Below, one piece after another: positions 9,666 through 20,012 of a DNA stretch of 64,000 nt (position 1 is its first letter; every line of letters begins with the position of its first letter). A program made the position numbers and the translations under genes. Where the stretch lies: positions 294,529,293-294,593,292 of the forward strand of contig NC_085140.1 of assembly GCF_024139115.2 (NCBI RefSeq), in the 5' to 3' direction. Source of the stretch: Armigeres subalbatus. Its lineage: Eukaryota; Arthropoda; Insecta; Diptera; Culicidae. The notes beneath the pieces were generated by a model, which saw nothing but the letters and a program-made list of their open reading frames with translations, ran no database searches and had not been told where the DNA came from.

Positions 9666-11815
9666 GGTCAAAACGTGAACGGAACGAATCGAAATGTTCA
9701 CAAGACTTGTAGAGCACACCAAAAGCTTCCGTATAGAGGTTGTTGCGATTGTTTTCGGCGTTTATATATCTCGTTAGATTTTTTTCAAAATTGAAAATAG
9801 CCCAAAAACATTAAATCGACTTGAGCCACCTCGAAATTTTATCCGTATTAGCTGAAAATTTGACAGGAGGCTTATTTTAGTATAAGAATTGTGATTCTGG
9901 GCTGACCGGTTGAATTTTTGATGCTTTTTGAAAACATGAAGAGGTCTAGTGTACATAAAACACTCAAATATATGACCACAGACAAACAGACGTAACACTA
10001 GAGAAATTACCATCGACCATGATTTCAACGATCAATTTGAATTTGATTGATTGCGCGTTTCACAACTAGAGGCGCCAGCGTCGTAATCCTTCGAGTAGGA
10101 CATATCACTCTAGCGCCTTCTGGTGACAATGTCATACGACACATTGTTTCGTGTAACATGCTCGCAAGATGGTGGTAGAGAAATTGGGCGATGGATTTTT
10201 TAGAAAAATGTTCAAGCTGTTACGTCAGTTTGTCTGTGATGTAAACTTCCAAACTAAATTTGCCGCCTGATCCGCAGAAATCGTTCTCAATAGATATTTC
10301 AGTCTAAGACTATATTGCTCTAAATAAATATTAATTCTGAGGTCTCAAAACATCACTTGTCATTCCACATAATGTCACGCATCAGTTAACATATGGATTT
10401 TCCTAATAGAGAAAGTTATAGAAAATTTGAAAAAGTGTTTTTTGAGCCACCCTACTGCCCAAATATTAATTGGAATTTGTACCAAAACAGGGCTAGGCTG
10501 GCTATTATGCCAATACCATTTTTGGTTCGTGACACTTCTGCTTTAAGAATTTATTTTAATACGCAATATATATGATTACTAGTGAAAGGGAATATTATTT
10601 TTTTTTGTGATGCTCATATAGGTACCTGCCTTACGATTTTGATGAAATTTCAAACAATTAATTTGATATGGACCTGAAATGAAAAAAATATATAAAAGTT
10701 AGCATACTGTGTTTAGCGTAATTTGATAAAATAAAACTCAATTGTGTATTATGAAAAACAAGTGTCATCTAAAAGAAAATGAAAAAGTCTCTCACTTATC
10801 ATTTCAGTATACAAATACGATATGTAGCATACCGTGAGAGATTTATTTCGCAAGTCGTCATGATAAAGAACTGATTCGGAAGGCTATACCTCATGATAAT
10901 TTTCACTGATTTTTATTTCTTGAAAGTGCGTCAAATTATTGTCAAGCTGTCTTTGCTTCAATATTGCTATTATTATTACTTCCAACACGAAAATCAAGAA
11001 CCATATAATCATTTTATCAGCTTGTCATCGTTTTTGCTCACATCTATAAACATGATTAAGAAATTTGGATCTCAAAACAATGCAAACATTTCCGTCATTA
11101 TTGCTTTTATACCGTTTTGCTTCGAATTGCCGGACGCTTCGAAAGCCGGACACTTCAATTGTTATTTGACTTTATTTACCATCTCAACAAGTATTTCTTG
11201 GGTTATCAATGCACGGAACAATTCTTGGACTTGAAATCATTTTAACAAATGTAAGTAATCCGTGATCTGTGGTAATAACTTGTAAATTAGAGGTAAAAGT
11301 TGAAAGCATGTCATAATCTACGGTGAATTTCGTTTTTCTTAGAATACAGCTTAAGACTCAACATTAGAAAAACTAAGCTCATATTTTATATATTCTATCA
11401 TTTGCAAGAGGTATTAGAAATTTATTAACATAGTATGATAGCACTCTTTGTCATGAATTAGAGAAATTGCTTGGGAATTCATAGCTTTATAATTTTTATT
11501 ACATTTTCTGTATGTCCGGACTTCGAGGCAAGTTTTTACAATTGCTTCGATTTCCGGACATGCTGAACTGATGTTAAATAACTGTTTATCAGTTAAGTTT
11601 ATTGAAATCAAATGATTCGTAATGAGCAATCATAGTAACAATTTCATTAGATTTGAGTTGCTACACTCCAAAAGGAACATTGCTTGCTGTCAGCTTATCG
11701 ATATATACTTAAGAGTGGGACGCAGTTGTATGGAAAAACGCAAACTTCGTCCGATCAAGTGAGATCAAGGTTTTTCTGAATCGTGTTGGGACCCCAATCA
11801 ACTGCGCAAAATATG
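9666..11815. other. Non-coding, no recognised gene
   Basis: Only short ORFs occur. CCGGAC/GTCCGG-containing segments near 11130-11150 and 11515-11560 look distantly related in opposite orientation and may be remains of an old element. Nothing else is supported. Confidence 0.5.
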
Positions 11816-12710
11816 GGCTCGATTGGTTGCGACCTCGCATGCCGTATCGCGTTTTAAATTTACATGGAGATTAGTATGGGAAAATGTACTTTTTAACATT
11901 TTTGCTCTTAGCGGCTTCAATTTATCATCAATCACGTGACTCAGTACGTTGGTATGTAGCCTGGAAGATGCCAAAAGACTTTGCCGAAGAAGGTATGCAG
12001 CCTGAAGGCCTACAAAAAAAGTTATTACGTTTCGAAAATTGATTGTTTAAACCATATGCAAGAAATCAATGTTTCTGCCAGCACTACCGGACAACCTGTA
12101 ATTGTCAGAGGGCAAAACCCATTTTCCTTCTAGTCGAATTTTTTTCTTTGTGAAATGATTCCGGATAGCTCCCATTAGTTCTAATGCCCTATAAGAGCAA
12201 TTATTTTGAAATAACACTCAGTTAAATTATTGCTCCACATAGTGCGGCAGTGCTGGCAGAATAAATGATTTTTTGCATAAGGTTTGAACACTCAATCTTC
12301 GAAGCGTTACAACTTTTTTAGTGGACGTTACAGCAATGTGCCTTCTTCGGCATCCTTTGGGTTATACTTTAACGTAATGTGTCACTTGCTTTACGATGAA
12401 CTGAAACCTCTAGTAGTAGAAATGCAAGAATATACACACTTAACTTATTTCACAGTATTCGGTAAATTTTTACCGAAATCTCAACAGCAGATCTGTTCGG
12501 TAATTATTTTACAGATTTTTTGTAATTTTTTCCATTGTTCAACTGTCAAAATAACCGAAAATCAGTAAAATTATTTACCGAACAGTTCTGCTGTTGAGAT
12601 TTCGGTAAAATTTTACCGAATTCGGCGATTTATTTTAAGTGTGACGTTCTCCCATACTAATTCCCATACAAACTACAAACGCGATGCGGAAAGCGAGGAA
12701 ACAACCACAA
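11816..12710. mobile_element. Long-inverted-repeat element with nested MITE
   Basis: The left arm (about 11816-12090) and right arm (about 12235-12434 plus 12644-12710) are diverged inverted repeats. Matching pairs run from GATTAGTATGGG / CCCATACTAAT at the outside to TTCTGCCAGCACT / AGTGCTGGCAGAA next to the loop. Pairing resumes in register on both sides of 12435-12643, so that segment is a later insertion. The end points are approximate; no target duplication was found. Confidence 0.75.
12435..12643. mobile_element. TA-type MITE (CACACTTAA ends), nested
   Basis: Ends CACACTTAA...TTAAGTGTG. The subterminal sequences also pair (CGGTAAATTTTTACCGAAAT and CTCAACAGCAG / CTGCTGTTGAG). TA precedes the left end; the right flank is AC, presumably mutated. 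The element at 19373-19613 has the same ends and similar CC(G/A)A-rich internal sequence. Confidence 0.8.
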
Positions 12711-13384
12711 AATAGTAAAATTTAGCTAGAATATTTTAATTTTGTTCGATTGTTTTTATTTTTTGCCATCAGCTTATTTTCAGCATCACATAACGCAAGT
12801 GAGGGAAAAACTCTGCGTTGCATAGAACAGTTTAGGAGGTCCCCGATTCGGTGCATTGTTGCATTGTCGTGTGGAGCATGGTTGTCCCGTGTCGTTTATG
12901 GCGATGTCGTTCCCGCATCTATGACTGGACATGGTAATAAATCATTCTAGTTCTCAAATCTTGTGGTAGATACTTCTGGAGACTGTCAAGGCGGTGGGAG
13001 GGACATTGCCTATAAGTGGCAGAGGCGGCTGTGCTCTGGGCGGCAGTATGGTGAAAGCAGTTTCGGGACAGTTAGGATTCAGTTTTCATACTTAAGACAA
13101 TATCTAGAATAATATTATATTTTGATGAGCAATAACAAAGCCAACCTCCATTTTTTAATCACGAGCTTTATTGGTAGCATAGGTTATCGGTACTCGTAAT
13201 ACACTTAATTCGATGGGCACGCTTGGAATACATTTTTAACTCAAGTTCGACCACAAGTGTAAAATTTAATTAATTTATTTTAATTCAGTTTAATTATCTT
13301 AATCTTTCTGGGTCAAATGGTTAAGTATATGTTCCCCCAACCCTCTCTGCTCCCCTCCTGCTCCCTCCTTTTCTATTTTATGTT
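12711..13384. other. Non-coding, no recognised gene
   Basis: No supported feature. The short ORF start at 13317 joins the LINE frame only by chance; similarity to reverse transcriptase begins at about 13390. Confidence 0.5.
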
Positions 13385-13955
13385 TCCAAACTTAAACCAA
13401 CGTGATCAAAAACCAATTCGCTTATCAAAGTGGAAATCTACGATCTCGGCACTACATACGGTAGTTCAAAAAATCGAAAAAACACTTAATGCAAAAGAAA
13501 TTGCTCTTGTAGCATTTCTTGATATTGAGGGCGCATTCGATAACGCTTCTTATTCGTCTATAGGGTCAGCAATGTTGAGGAGAAAATTCGACCCATGCAT
13601 TGTTACCTGGGTACATGCTATGCTAGCTAATCGGAAAATCTCCTCTGAGCTTAGCGGTTCATACATCACTGTTAAAGCAACAAGGGGGTGTCCGCAAGGC
13701 GGAGTGCTTTCTCCTTTGTTGTGGTCACTGGTGGTGGATGAGCTTCTAGACAGCTTAGAGAGAAGAGGCTTCGAAGTGGTTGGATATGCTGATGACGTTG
13801 TCATTATTGTACGAGGCAAATTCGAAAGTGTTATCGTGGAAAGAATGCAATCTGCCCTAAATCACACTTTTTCCTGGTGTCAAAAGTATCAACTAGGCAT
13901 AAATCCTGCAAAACTTACATTATCCCTTTCACCAAACGGAGAAAGGTACAACTGA
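13385..13955 (+). pseudogene. Reverse transcriptase palm (LINE ORF2 fragment)
   Basis: Seen in order: FLDIEGAFDNASYSSI (first catalytic Asp, motif A), TRGCPQGGVLSPLLWSLVVD (motif B), GYADDV (catalytic Asp pair, motif C), and NPAKLTLSLS (the region after motif C). Fingers motifs upstream are absent. The frame ends at TGA 13953-13955 after ERYN; the next conserved block, EVKYLGVILDAKLNW, is in another frame from about 13990, so a small indel lies between them. Catalytic residues look intact although the protein cannot be made. Confidence 0.9.
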
Positions 13956-13985
13956 AAACCCTTTTCTTGAATCAAACACAATAAG

Positions 13986-15521
13986 TTTATTCAAGTGAAG
14001 TAAAATATCTAGGTGTCATACTCGACGCAAAGCTTAATTGGAACTCTCATCTCCAATCAGTTGTGCAGAAAGGTCTCAATACACTTTGGGTTTGTTCAAA
14101 AACCCTTGGTAAAAGATGGGGCCTAAAACCAAGTATGATCATGTGGATATATAAAACCATTGTCCGTCCCAGGACAACTTACGCTTCCCTTGTCTGGTGG
14201 CCTAAAACTAATGAGGCTGCTGCAAGGGCTAAGCTCAACAAAATCCAACGCACCGCTTGCATAGCCATCACTGGTGCAGTTCGTAGTACACCCACTTTGG
14301 CCCTAGACGCAATGCTTCACCTGCCCCGGTTAGATCAATTCATAAAGCTGGAAGCGGAAAAAAGTGCTCTAAGGTTAAAGAGAACAAAAACACTGCTGTC
14401 GGGAGACCTTACGGGTCACCTCAGCATATTAAATGAATTTGCCATAAAGCCCGCAATAGGAATTTGTACTGACTGGATGGAAACGGTAGTCAATTATGAC
14501 TTACCTTACGATGTGTTCATTCCTTCCCGCCAGGAGTGGGAAGGAGGTGGACCCAGCGTTCCAACAGGCTCTATAAATTTCTTCACAGATGGTTCGAAAA
14601 TGAATAATCTGACAGGATCCGGAATTTATGGCCCTACAACAAAAATTTCTGTCCACTTAGGACAGTGGCCCACAGTATTTCAGGCGGAAATATATGCAAT
14701 ATTAGAATGCGTGTTATTATGCCTGAGGAGAAAGTATAGATTTGCAAAAATATGTATTTTCTCTGACAGCCAAGCGGCACTTAAGTCGCTTAATAACTAC
14801 ACTTGTAACTCAAAGCTAGTGTGGGAATGCATTCTGGCTTTGAAAAACTTATCCATACGCAATCGAGTCTACCTATATTGGATCCCAGGACATACGGGTC
14901 TAGAGGGAAACGAGATTGCTGATGAGCTAGCCAGGAATGGATCTAATGAAAGGTTCATTGGCCCTGAGCCCTTCTGCGGGATCTCAGACTGCTCTGTAAA
15001 AATGGAACTGAACAAATATATGGTCAGTCAAATCACATCAAACTGGAATGCACTTCCCCATACGAGCCAATCCAAAAGGCTCGTAACGATTAACCCCAAG
15101 AAAACCCAACAACTATTAGGTCTCAACAAAAGGGATCTCAACATCTACACCGGTCTAATAACTGGACACTGCCCCTGCAGATACCATCTACAAAAGATCG
15201 GAGCAATCCAAACCTCAAATTGCCGCTTCCCGAGCAGCACACATGTTGCACAAAAGTTTCTGTATTCCATATGTAACCGAATTTAGTCACATTTCAGTTG
15301 CTGCAACCAAATCGGTCTGGATTGTGCTGCTAGGGTTATGTGACGAGGAGAGAGAAACATCAGAACACATCCTCTGCTATTGCAGTGCACTCACCCAACG
15401 TAGGTTCAAAGTTCTCAGCAAGCCCTTTTTAGGGCCTGCTGACATATGGATCTTATCCCCCAAGGACGTGGTTGGCTTCATAAAGCTAGTCTCGCCAGAA
15501 TGGGGGAGTCACATACTGTAA
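13986..15521 (+). pseudogene. RT thumb, RNase H and C-terminal tail (LINE ORF2 fragment)
   Basis: KYLGVILDAKLNW (thumb), YKTIVRPRTTYASLVW, then RNase H with FTDGSK (first Asp), AEIYAILE (Glu), FSDSQAALKSL (Asp) and IPGHTGLEGNEIADELA (final Asp). After TGHCPCRYHLQKIG a Cys-rich tail begins but is cut by the 107-bp MITE at 15229-15335. The tail resumes in another frame (ETSEHILCYCSAL) to a stop at about 15519-15521. Removing the MITE and one 2-bp target copy (109 bp) puts both halves in one frame. Confidence 0.9.
15229..15335. mobile_element. 107-bp MITE inside the LINE reading frame
   Basis: Terminal repeats CCCGAGCAGCACA and TGTGCTGCTAGGG differ at one position. A TT on each side fits a 2-bp target duplication. 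Excision of 109 bp restores the codon phase of the LINE tail and a Cys codon pattern, direct support for insertion into a once intact ORF. Superfamily unclear: CCC..GGG ends recall piggyBac, but the target is not TTAA. Confidence 0.85.
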
Positions 15522-16284
15522 CTCAGGATCTCTATTCATCAATAATAGATGGTCTTGAGTTCAGTCGATACCAAGGTATCTCAGTGACAAACATGTTACT
15601 GAGATAACTTGCGTATTTCACAGCAAAAGGGTATATCACAATAGTCCTAAAATCTGGACGCAGTGATCTTCACCCGACAAACGAGGAGAGAACGTGATCA
15701 TACTAACGATAATCATAATATCAATCTACATAGCTTCTTCGTCAATCACCAGAAAACGGATTTCAATCATTTCCCTTCTACCATAAGTATAAATTATCTA
15801 AGCTACAACAAACAACAGGTATAACAAACCACAACAAACTCCATCGTAGCGATCCCGAACTGTCTTAACATCTATCATGAACATAAACACAATTGTTTCT
15901 ATCTCTACAAACAATTCTCTAATAAATAGGTTCCATAGCAGTCGCTAGAGCCGGAAGCGGTTCACAAGCCGCTCCACACTCTACTCCTCTATCTTTTATT
16001 CTCTCACAAGTTTACTACCCTGAAACTGAACTGTTTCGGACCCCTTATGGGTCTTAAGCAGAGGACGGGACGCTCGAGCCTACCTAAGCGTTTTATCATA
16101 ACGTAGTTCATACTTCCACAACTTTTCGGCAATTTCCAAGTCCTTAGTGAATGTCATGCATTACACTTTTGTTCAATCGTTCAACAAGTATTATAAGAGG
16201 ATGCCCGTCACTTTTCGTCATTAATTATTGATTCCTAAATGAATATTTTTTTACCCCGTCGGGATTTAGTTTCTTCTCTTATAG
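15522..16284 (+). other. Probable LINE 3' untranslated region and flank
   Basis: No ORF. It follows directly on the LINE stop codon and probably holds its 3' UTR; I cannot mark where the element ends, because no poly(A) or simple-repeat tail is clear before the SINE. Confidence 0.4.
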
Positions 16285-16581
16285 TTCTTCTTCTTCTTCT
16301 TCTTATTGGCATTACATCCCCACACTGGGACAGAGCCGCCTCGCAGCTTAGTGTTCATTGAGCACTTCCACAGTTATTAACTGCGAGGTTTCTAAGCCAG
16401 GTTACCATTTTTGCATTTGTATATCATGAGGCTAGCACGATGATACTTTTATGCCCAGGGAAGTCGAGATAATTTCCAATCCGAAAATTGACTAGAACGG
16501 CACCGGGAATCGAACCCAGCCACCCTCAGCATGGTCTTGCTTTGTAGCCGCGCGTTTTACCGCACGGCTAAGGAGGGCCCC
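16285..16581 (-). mobile_element. tRNA-derived SINE (Feilai/Gecko type), full-length
   Basis: On the minus strand: tRNA-like head (CTCCTTAGCCGTGCGGTAAA as A box; GGTTCGATTCCCGG as B box), then a body with ATAAAAGTATCATCGTGCTA, AACCTCGCAGTTAATAACTG and CTGTCCCAGTGTGGGGATGT, ending in AATAAGAAG with (AAG)n. Copies or parts recur at 23506-23722, 30838-31228, 38347-38630 and 40482-40727. Confidence 0.9.
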
Positions 16582-16599
16582 ATCTTTTTTTTTTTTTTT

Positions 16600-16891
16600 C
16601 GAAAATATCTGTGGAAATTGACTTTCTATTGCTGTACGAAAGTCCTCTTCAATCACTGCGAAAATTCTTATTATAATGAGACATCTGCATCAAATCAAAA
16701 ATACTTTTTGTTTTCAATTTTGAATATACTCTGATTCATTTCTTTAGAATGAATCAGAGTATATTCAAAAATTGAAAAAACAAAAATGTTCTTTGATTTG
16801 ATGCAGATGTCTCATTATAATAAGAATTTTCGCAGTGATTGAAGAGGACTTTCGTACAGCAATAGAAAGTCAATTTCCACAGATATTTTCG
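16600..16891. repeat. Near-perfect palindrome, ~141-bp arms, 7-nt loop
   Basis: Arm 16600-16740 is the reverse complement of 16748-16891 with only a few differences, most near the centre in A/T runs; the loop is TCTTTAG. A transcript would form a long hairpin. The left arm abuts the SINE and a T17 tract, and the right arm runs into GGAATTCC-type degenerate sequence. No terminal duplication was identified, so this may be an inverted duplication rather than a transposon. Confidence 0.9.
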
Positions 16892-17166
16892 GAAAAAAAA
16901 TCCACTGGATTTGTTAAAAAAAATTTCGTTATTTTTGGATAACTATTATATAAGTTTTCCTTTCAAAATTCCAGCTGAAAAATTACGAAGGAATTTTATG
17001 AGTGATTTAATAAATAAACTTCCACAGTTTGGAGAGGATTTCTGCAGAATTTTGCTATGATAAATTGTAAACATTTTTTGAAGAGATTCATAGAGGAATT
17101 TTTACATTAATTACTGTAGCGATAACAACAGACAAAATTTAAAAATTCCACCTTGAATTAGGAAAA
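16892..17166. repeat. GGAATTCC-type degenerate sequence
   Basis: Repeated but decayed (G)AATTTC/GGAATT motifs at loose 12-to-30-bp spacing. No coding evidence. Confidence 0.5.
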
Positions 17167-17191
17167 GAATTGATTTTTAGTAGGAATTGAT

Positions 17192-17540
17192 GATGATGAT
17201 GATGATACTACCATCTATTGTAGCAAGGCACCTACCGATAGCACTGGCCATATCTGACAAACGGTTTGATCATGATTATACTACTGTTTTTATTTCATCA
17301 GACTCCTGTATGAAGGGCCAGAAATGGTTGGGGTGGTTCCATAAGCAGAGACACTTATGCGAATCCATGGGAGGAATAGAGAATCTCCTTCCAGAAGAAA
17401 GTTCGTAATACAATATTATAATCTAGCCCTCGTTTCTCAGATTGACCCAATAGATGGGGAGAAGAGCCCGCCCTTTATCTACGAAGTTGGCGATTCCACT
17501 CTTCCTATCCAAATCGCTTCAATCGGGTGCCCTGATGGTT
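17192..17540 (-). mobile_element. LINE fragment with (ATC)n tail, 25-bp target duplication
   Basis: Direct repeats of 25 bp with one mismatch (17167-17191 and 17541-17565, beginning GAATTGATTTTTA) flank the insert. On the minus strand the insert ends in (ATC)n, seen on the plus strand as GATGATGATGATGAT at 17192. A short simple-repeat tail and a long duplication indicate target-primed reverse transcription; RTE-type LINEs have such tails. The insert also splits the surrounding degenerate repeat. ORFs inside are not recognisable. Confidence 0.8.
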
Positions 17541-17565
17541 GAATTGATTTTTACTAGGAATTGAT

Positions 17566-18130
17566 CAAAAAATGTCTTCAGGAATTCCCAAAGCGATTTA
17601 TTAACAAATTTCTACATGCTTCTCCAAAAATTTGTGCAAGGACTTCTGGAGTAGTTTTCTCATGAATTCACGTGGCCTGCTATGACAGCAGGAATCCCAT
17701 TAAAAAATCCGCAGAAATTCCGCTTTGAATTTACGGGAGAATTCCCGGAAGTTCTTGTGTTTTTACCAACGTATTTTTGTATAAAAAAAATTAAAACGAA
17801 TTCAACAGGAATTCATGGATGGATTCTCGCATGTATTGTCGTAAAAATTCTGCGTATTATTCTGGATAAATTTATGAAAAAGTATTCGAATGAATTTTTG
17901 CATAAATTCTCAGAGGATCTACCGCAGCAATTTCCTTACAAATTTCCACAGGAATCCCGGAGAAAATTTGTACAGATACCCTTGGAGATTTCCGATGAAA
18001 TTCAAGTAATACTGACACAGGAGTTCCTGCTACATTTTTCAGTAGAATTTCTGTAAATAACCCTTAGAGAAATTTCTGCAAAAAATCTTGTTGGACTTTC
18101 CGCATGACAACTTTCTTCGGGAGAGTTTTA
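17566..18130. repeat. GGAATTCC-type degenerate sequence
   Basis: Continues the 16892-17166 type after the LINE fragment: GGAATTCC, AATTTCCGC, GAATTCAC and similar motifs recur. A 124-codon ORF inside (17682-18056) is a by-product of the repeat. Confidence 0.6.
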
Positions 18131-18475
18131 TGTTTTAGAAAATAGAACATTCAACGAAACCTGATCAAGTATGTTAGATTTTAAATTATTTTTATTTGGA
18201 TATGAATTCAAATAATTTTTACTCGGAAGTTTTGTTCAAAAACGAATTTACAGGATCTTTTTACCTAATCTCTACGCAAGTTTGTGTTATGAACAAAAAT
18301 TACAACAATATTGCAACCATCCTGATTCTATTACACGGCGAATATAGAAATTGTTTAACTGCTAAATTTTGGTTTACTTAGCCTTGCTACTTCTATTGTT
18401 GAATAAGACCATCTAAAAGGGTTGTAATACTAACTGCGATATTATTTTTTCAATTTGATACAAACATGTATGAAG
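18131..18475. other. Non-coding, nothing recognised
   Basis: AT-rich sequence without supported features. Confidence 0.5.
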
Positions 18476-18477
18476 TA

Positions 18478-18668
18478 GGGGAACAGACGGCCTTGGCAGG
18501 TTTTGTTCTATTATTGGTAGGGGGGTTTTTGTCGACCGAATTTTATGAAATTTGGTCACAATATTCTTTGATATGTAAAGAATGTTTGGGCCAAATTTGA
18601 GCATAATCAGTCATAAAAAACCCCCCTGCCAATAATAGAACAAAACCTGCCAAAGCCGTCTGTTCCCC
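18478..18668. mobile_element. 191-bp TA-target MITE with ~55-bp TIRs
   Basis: TA|GGGGAACAGACGGCC..TTGGCAGGTTTTG at the left and the reverse complement ending CTGTTCCCC|TA at the right (TA at 18476-18477 and 18669-18670). The TIRs extend through CTATTATTGG(T/C)AGGGGGG with few mismatches. Tc1/mariner-type target. Confidence 0.92.
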
Positions 18669-18670
18669 TA

Positions 18671-19326
18671 GCTCAAAATCATATTGAAAAATGAATAATA
18701 TTGTGTAATACGCACTTCAAAAGAAAACGTTCAGAAAATTGTGATACATTATATCTCGCGTGAGTCCAAAAGAGAGGCTCTGTTTTTTTACTTTCTCTTT
18801 CAATTATTACGAAGCCAAACTAACATTTGCATCGGATGTTTCAACAGACATCTAAAGAAAATAGCTTTGTCTAGCGTGCTATAAAATAGTGAAATATTGC
18901 AATAAATGTAAAACTAGCTTCGATATTAGTGAAAGAGAGCGTAATGATAGAGAGACTCTCATTTGGACATACGACGTTTTCAAAAATCATGCTAGATATA
19001 AAAATGATATTTCGCGCGTATTGGGCCAGAATTTAGCTCTGAATCGCGCGGATTGAATTTCATGCCGCGCGGAAATGGCGCGAATTTGATTTTGGTCGGC
19101 GCGGAAAATATTTCATGATCCCCGGTACAACCCTGCAATTGAGAGGGAATTCTGCCATCCTTATTCCTTGCTATGCACCTAAACATACCGTTATATGGCG
19201 GCGAGAATTCGTTTTTAACTGTCGATAATAATAAAATAAAATAAAATCGCGAAAAAAAACTCCGGTTAAACGACTCCGACCTGTATAACGACCAAAGTGT
19301 TTCATTAATATTTGTAGCATTACTCT
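18671..19326. other. Non-coding with CGCG-rich patch
   Basis: No gene. 19005-19110 has spaced GCGCGG/CGCGCG motifs (ATTTCGCGCGT, AATCGCGCGG, GCCGCGCGGAA, GGTCGGCGCGG) at roughly 25-30-bp intervals, possibly an old repeat. Confidence 0.45.
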
Positions 19327-19349
19327 TCTATTGAAAAAACGTGATGTGC

Positions 19350-19988
19350 ATAGCATAGCATAGCATAGCATACACACTTAATTTTTTTTACCGGGATCTC
19401 AGCAAAATATTGAACTTTTACCGAGATTCGCACAGCCGTGCCCCAGCAAACATGTTTTTTGCCGAGATTTCTGTCAAAATTGCTGAGAATCAGCAAATAA
19501 TTTGCCGAAAATCAGCTAACAAACGTCATTTTTGCTGAAATATCAGTTTTTTATTTTGCTGGCGCACGGCTGTGCGGATTTTTGCCGAGATGCAGAAATA
19601 AAAACTGAGTGTGTAGTTACGGTGTACTTCGTAGATTGGACACTAGTGATACTCATGTTTTTCTTTTGAAATCCTTATTCAGATTGCTATCAGAAATCAA
19701 GGTGGGTGTGGTCCTTGATTTCAATCTAGGGTAAAAATCACAAAAGCATGAGGATTACTACTCCTGGCCACGCCCATCTTCACCGTAACTTGGGAGGGGA
19801 GGAAGTGTTGGTGTAGTACTTACTTAACGAGAGGCCCCCGACTCAGCGACACCCTCATAAGTATCACGGAGTTGGATATTGGGGAAGGTATTCGTTGGGT
19901 CAGGATTTGCCTGTAGCTGACAATGTGACCGTGGTAGATCTTACACCGTAACACACCACGCAAAGGTGTCTACCCAGCGTTACGGGGG
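19350..19988 (-). mobile_element. LINE fragment, copy B, with (ATGCT)n tail
   Basis: Target duplication of 23-24 bp (19327-19349 and 19989-20012, starting TCTATTGAAAAAA; one A differs in run length). The minus strand matches copies A and C: GGGTGTCGCTGAGTC, CTCTCGTTAAGTA, ACGGTGAAGATGGGCGTGGC, CAATCTACGAAGTACACCGT. Its tail is (ATGCT)n rather than (CAACG)n. A MITE (19373-19613) is inserted between the 3' end and the tail. Confidence 0.85.
19373..19613. mobile_element. 241-bp TA-target MITE (CACACT ends)
   Basis: Ends CACACTTAA and CTGAGTGTG flanked by TA (19371-19372, 19614-19615). Internal inverted blocks CGCACAGCCGTGC / GCACGGCTGTGC and GATCTCAGC / GCCGAGATGC also pair. Same family as 12435-12643. 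Confidence 0.85.
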
Positions 19989-20012
19989 TCTATTGAAAAA
20001 AACGTGATGTGC

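Larger units (their letters stand above)
13385..15521 (+). mobile_element. 5'-truncated LOA/R1-group LINE (ORF2 3' half)
   Basis: A single degenerate ORF2 in order: reverse transcriptase palm, thumb, RNase H, and a cysteine/histidine tail. There is no endonuclease or ORF1, so the copy is 5'-truncated. Two frame breaks (near 13950 and at the 15229-15335 MITE) make it dead. An RNase H domain together with the GCPQGGVLSPLLW type palm places it in the LOA/R1/I group; LOA (as in the mosquito element Lian) is my best guess. Confidence 0.85.

Noticed and set aside
12284..12568. 94-codon ORF
   Set aside because: Spans the right arm of a foldback element and the nested MITE; no motif.
17682..18056. 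124-codon ORF
   Set aside because: Falls in the degenerate GGAATTCC-type stretch and shows no motif.
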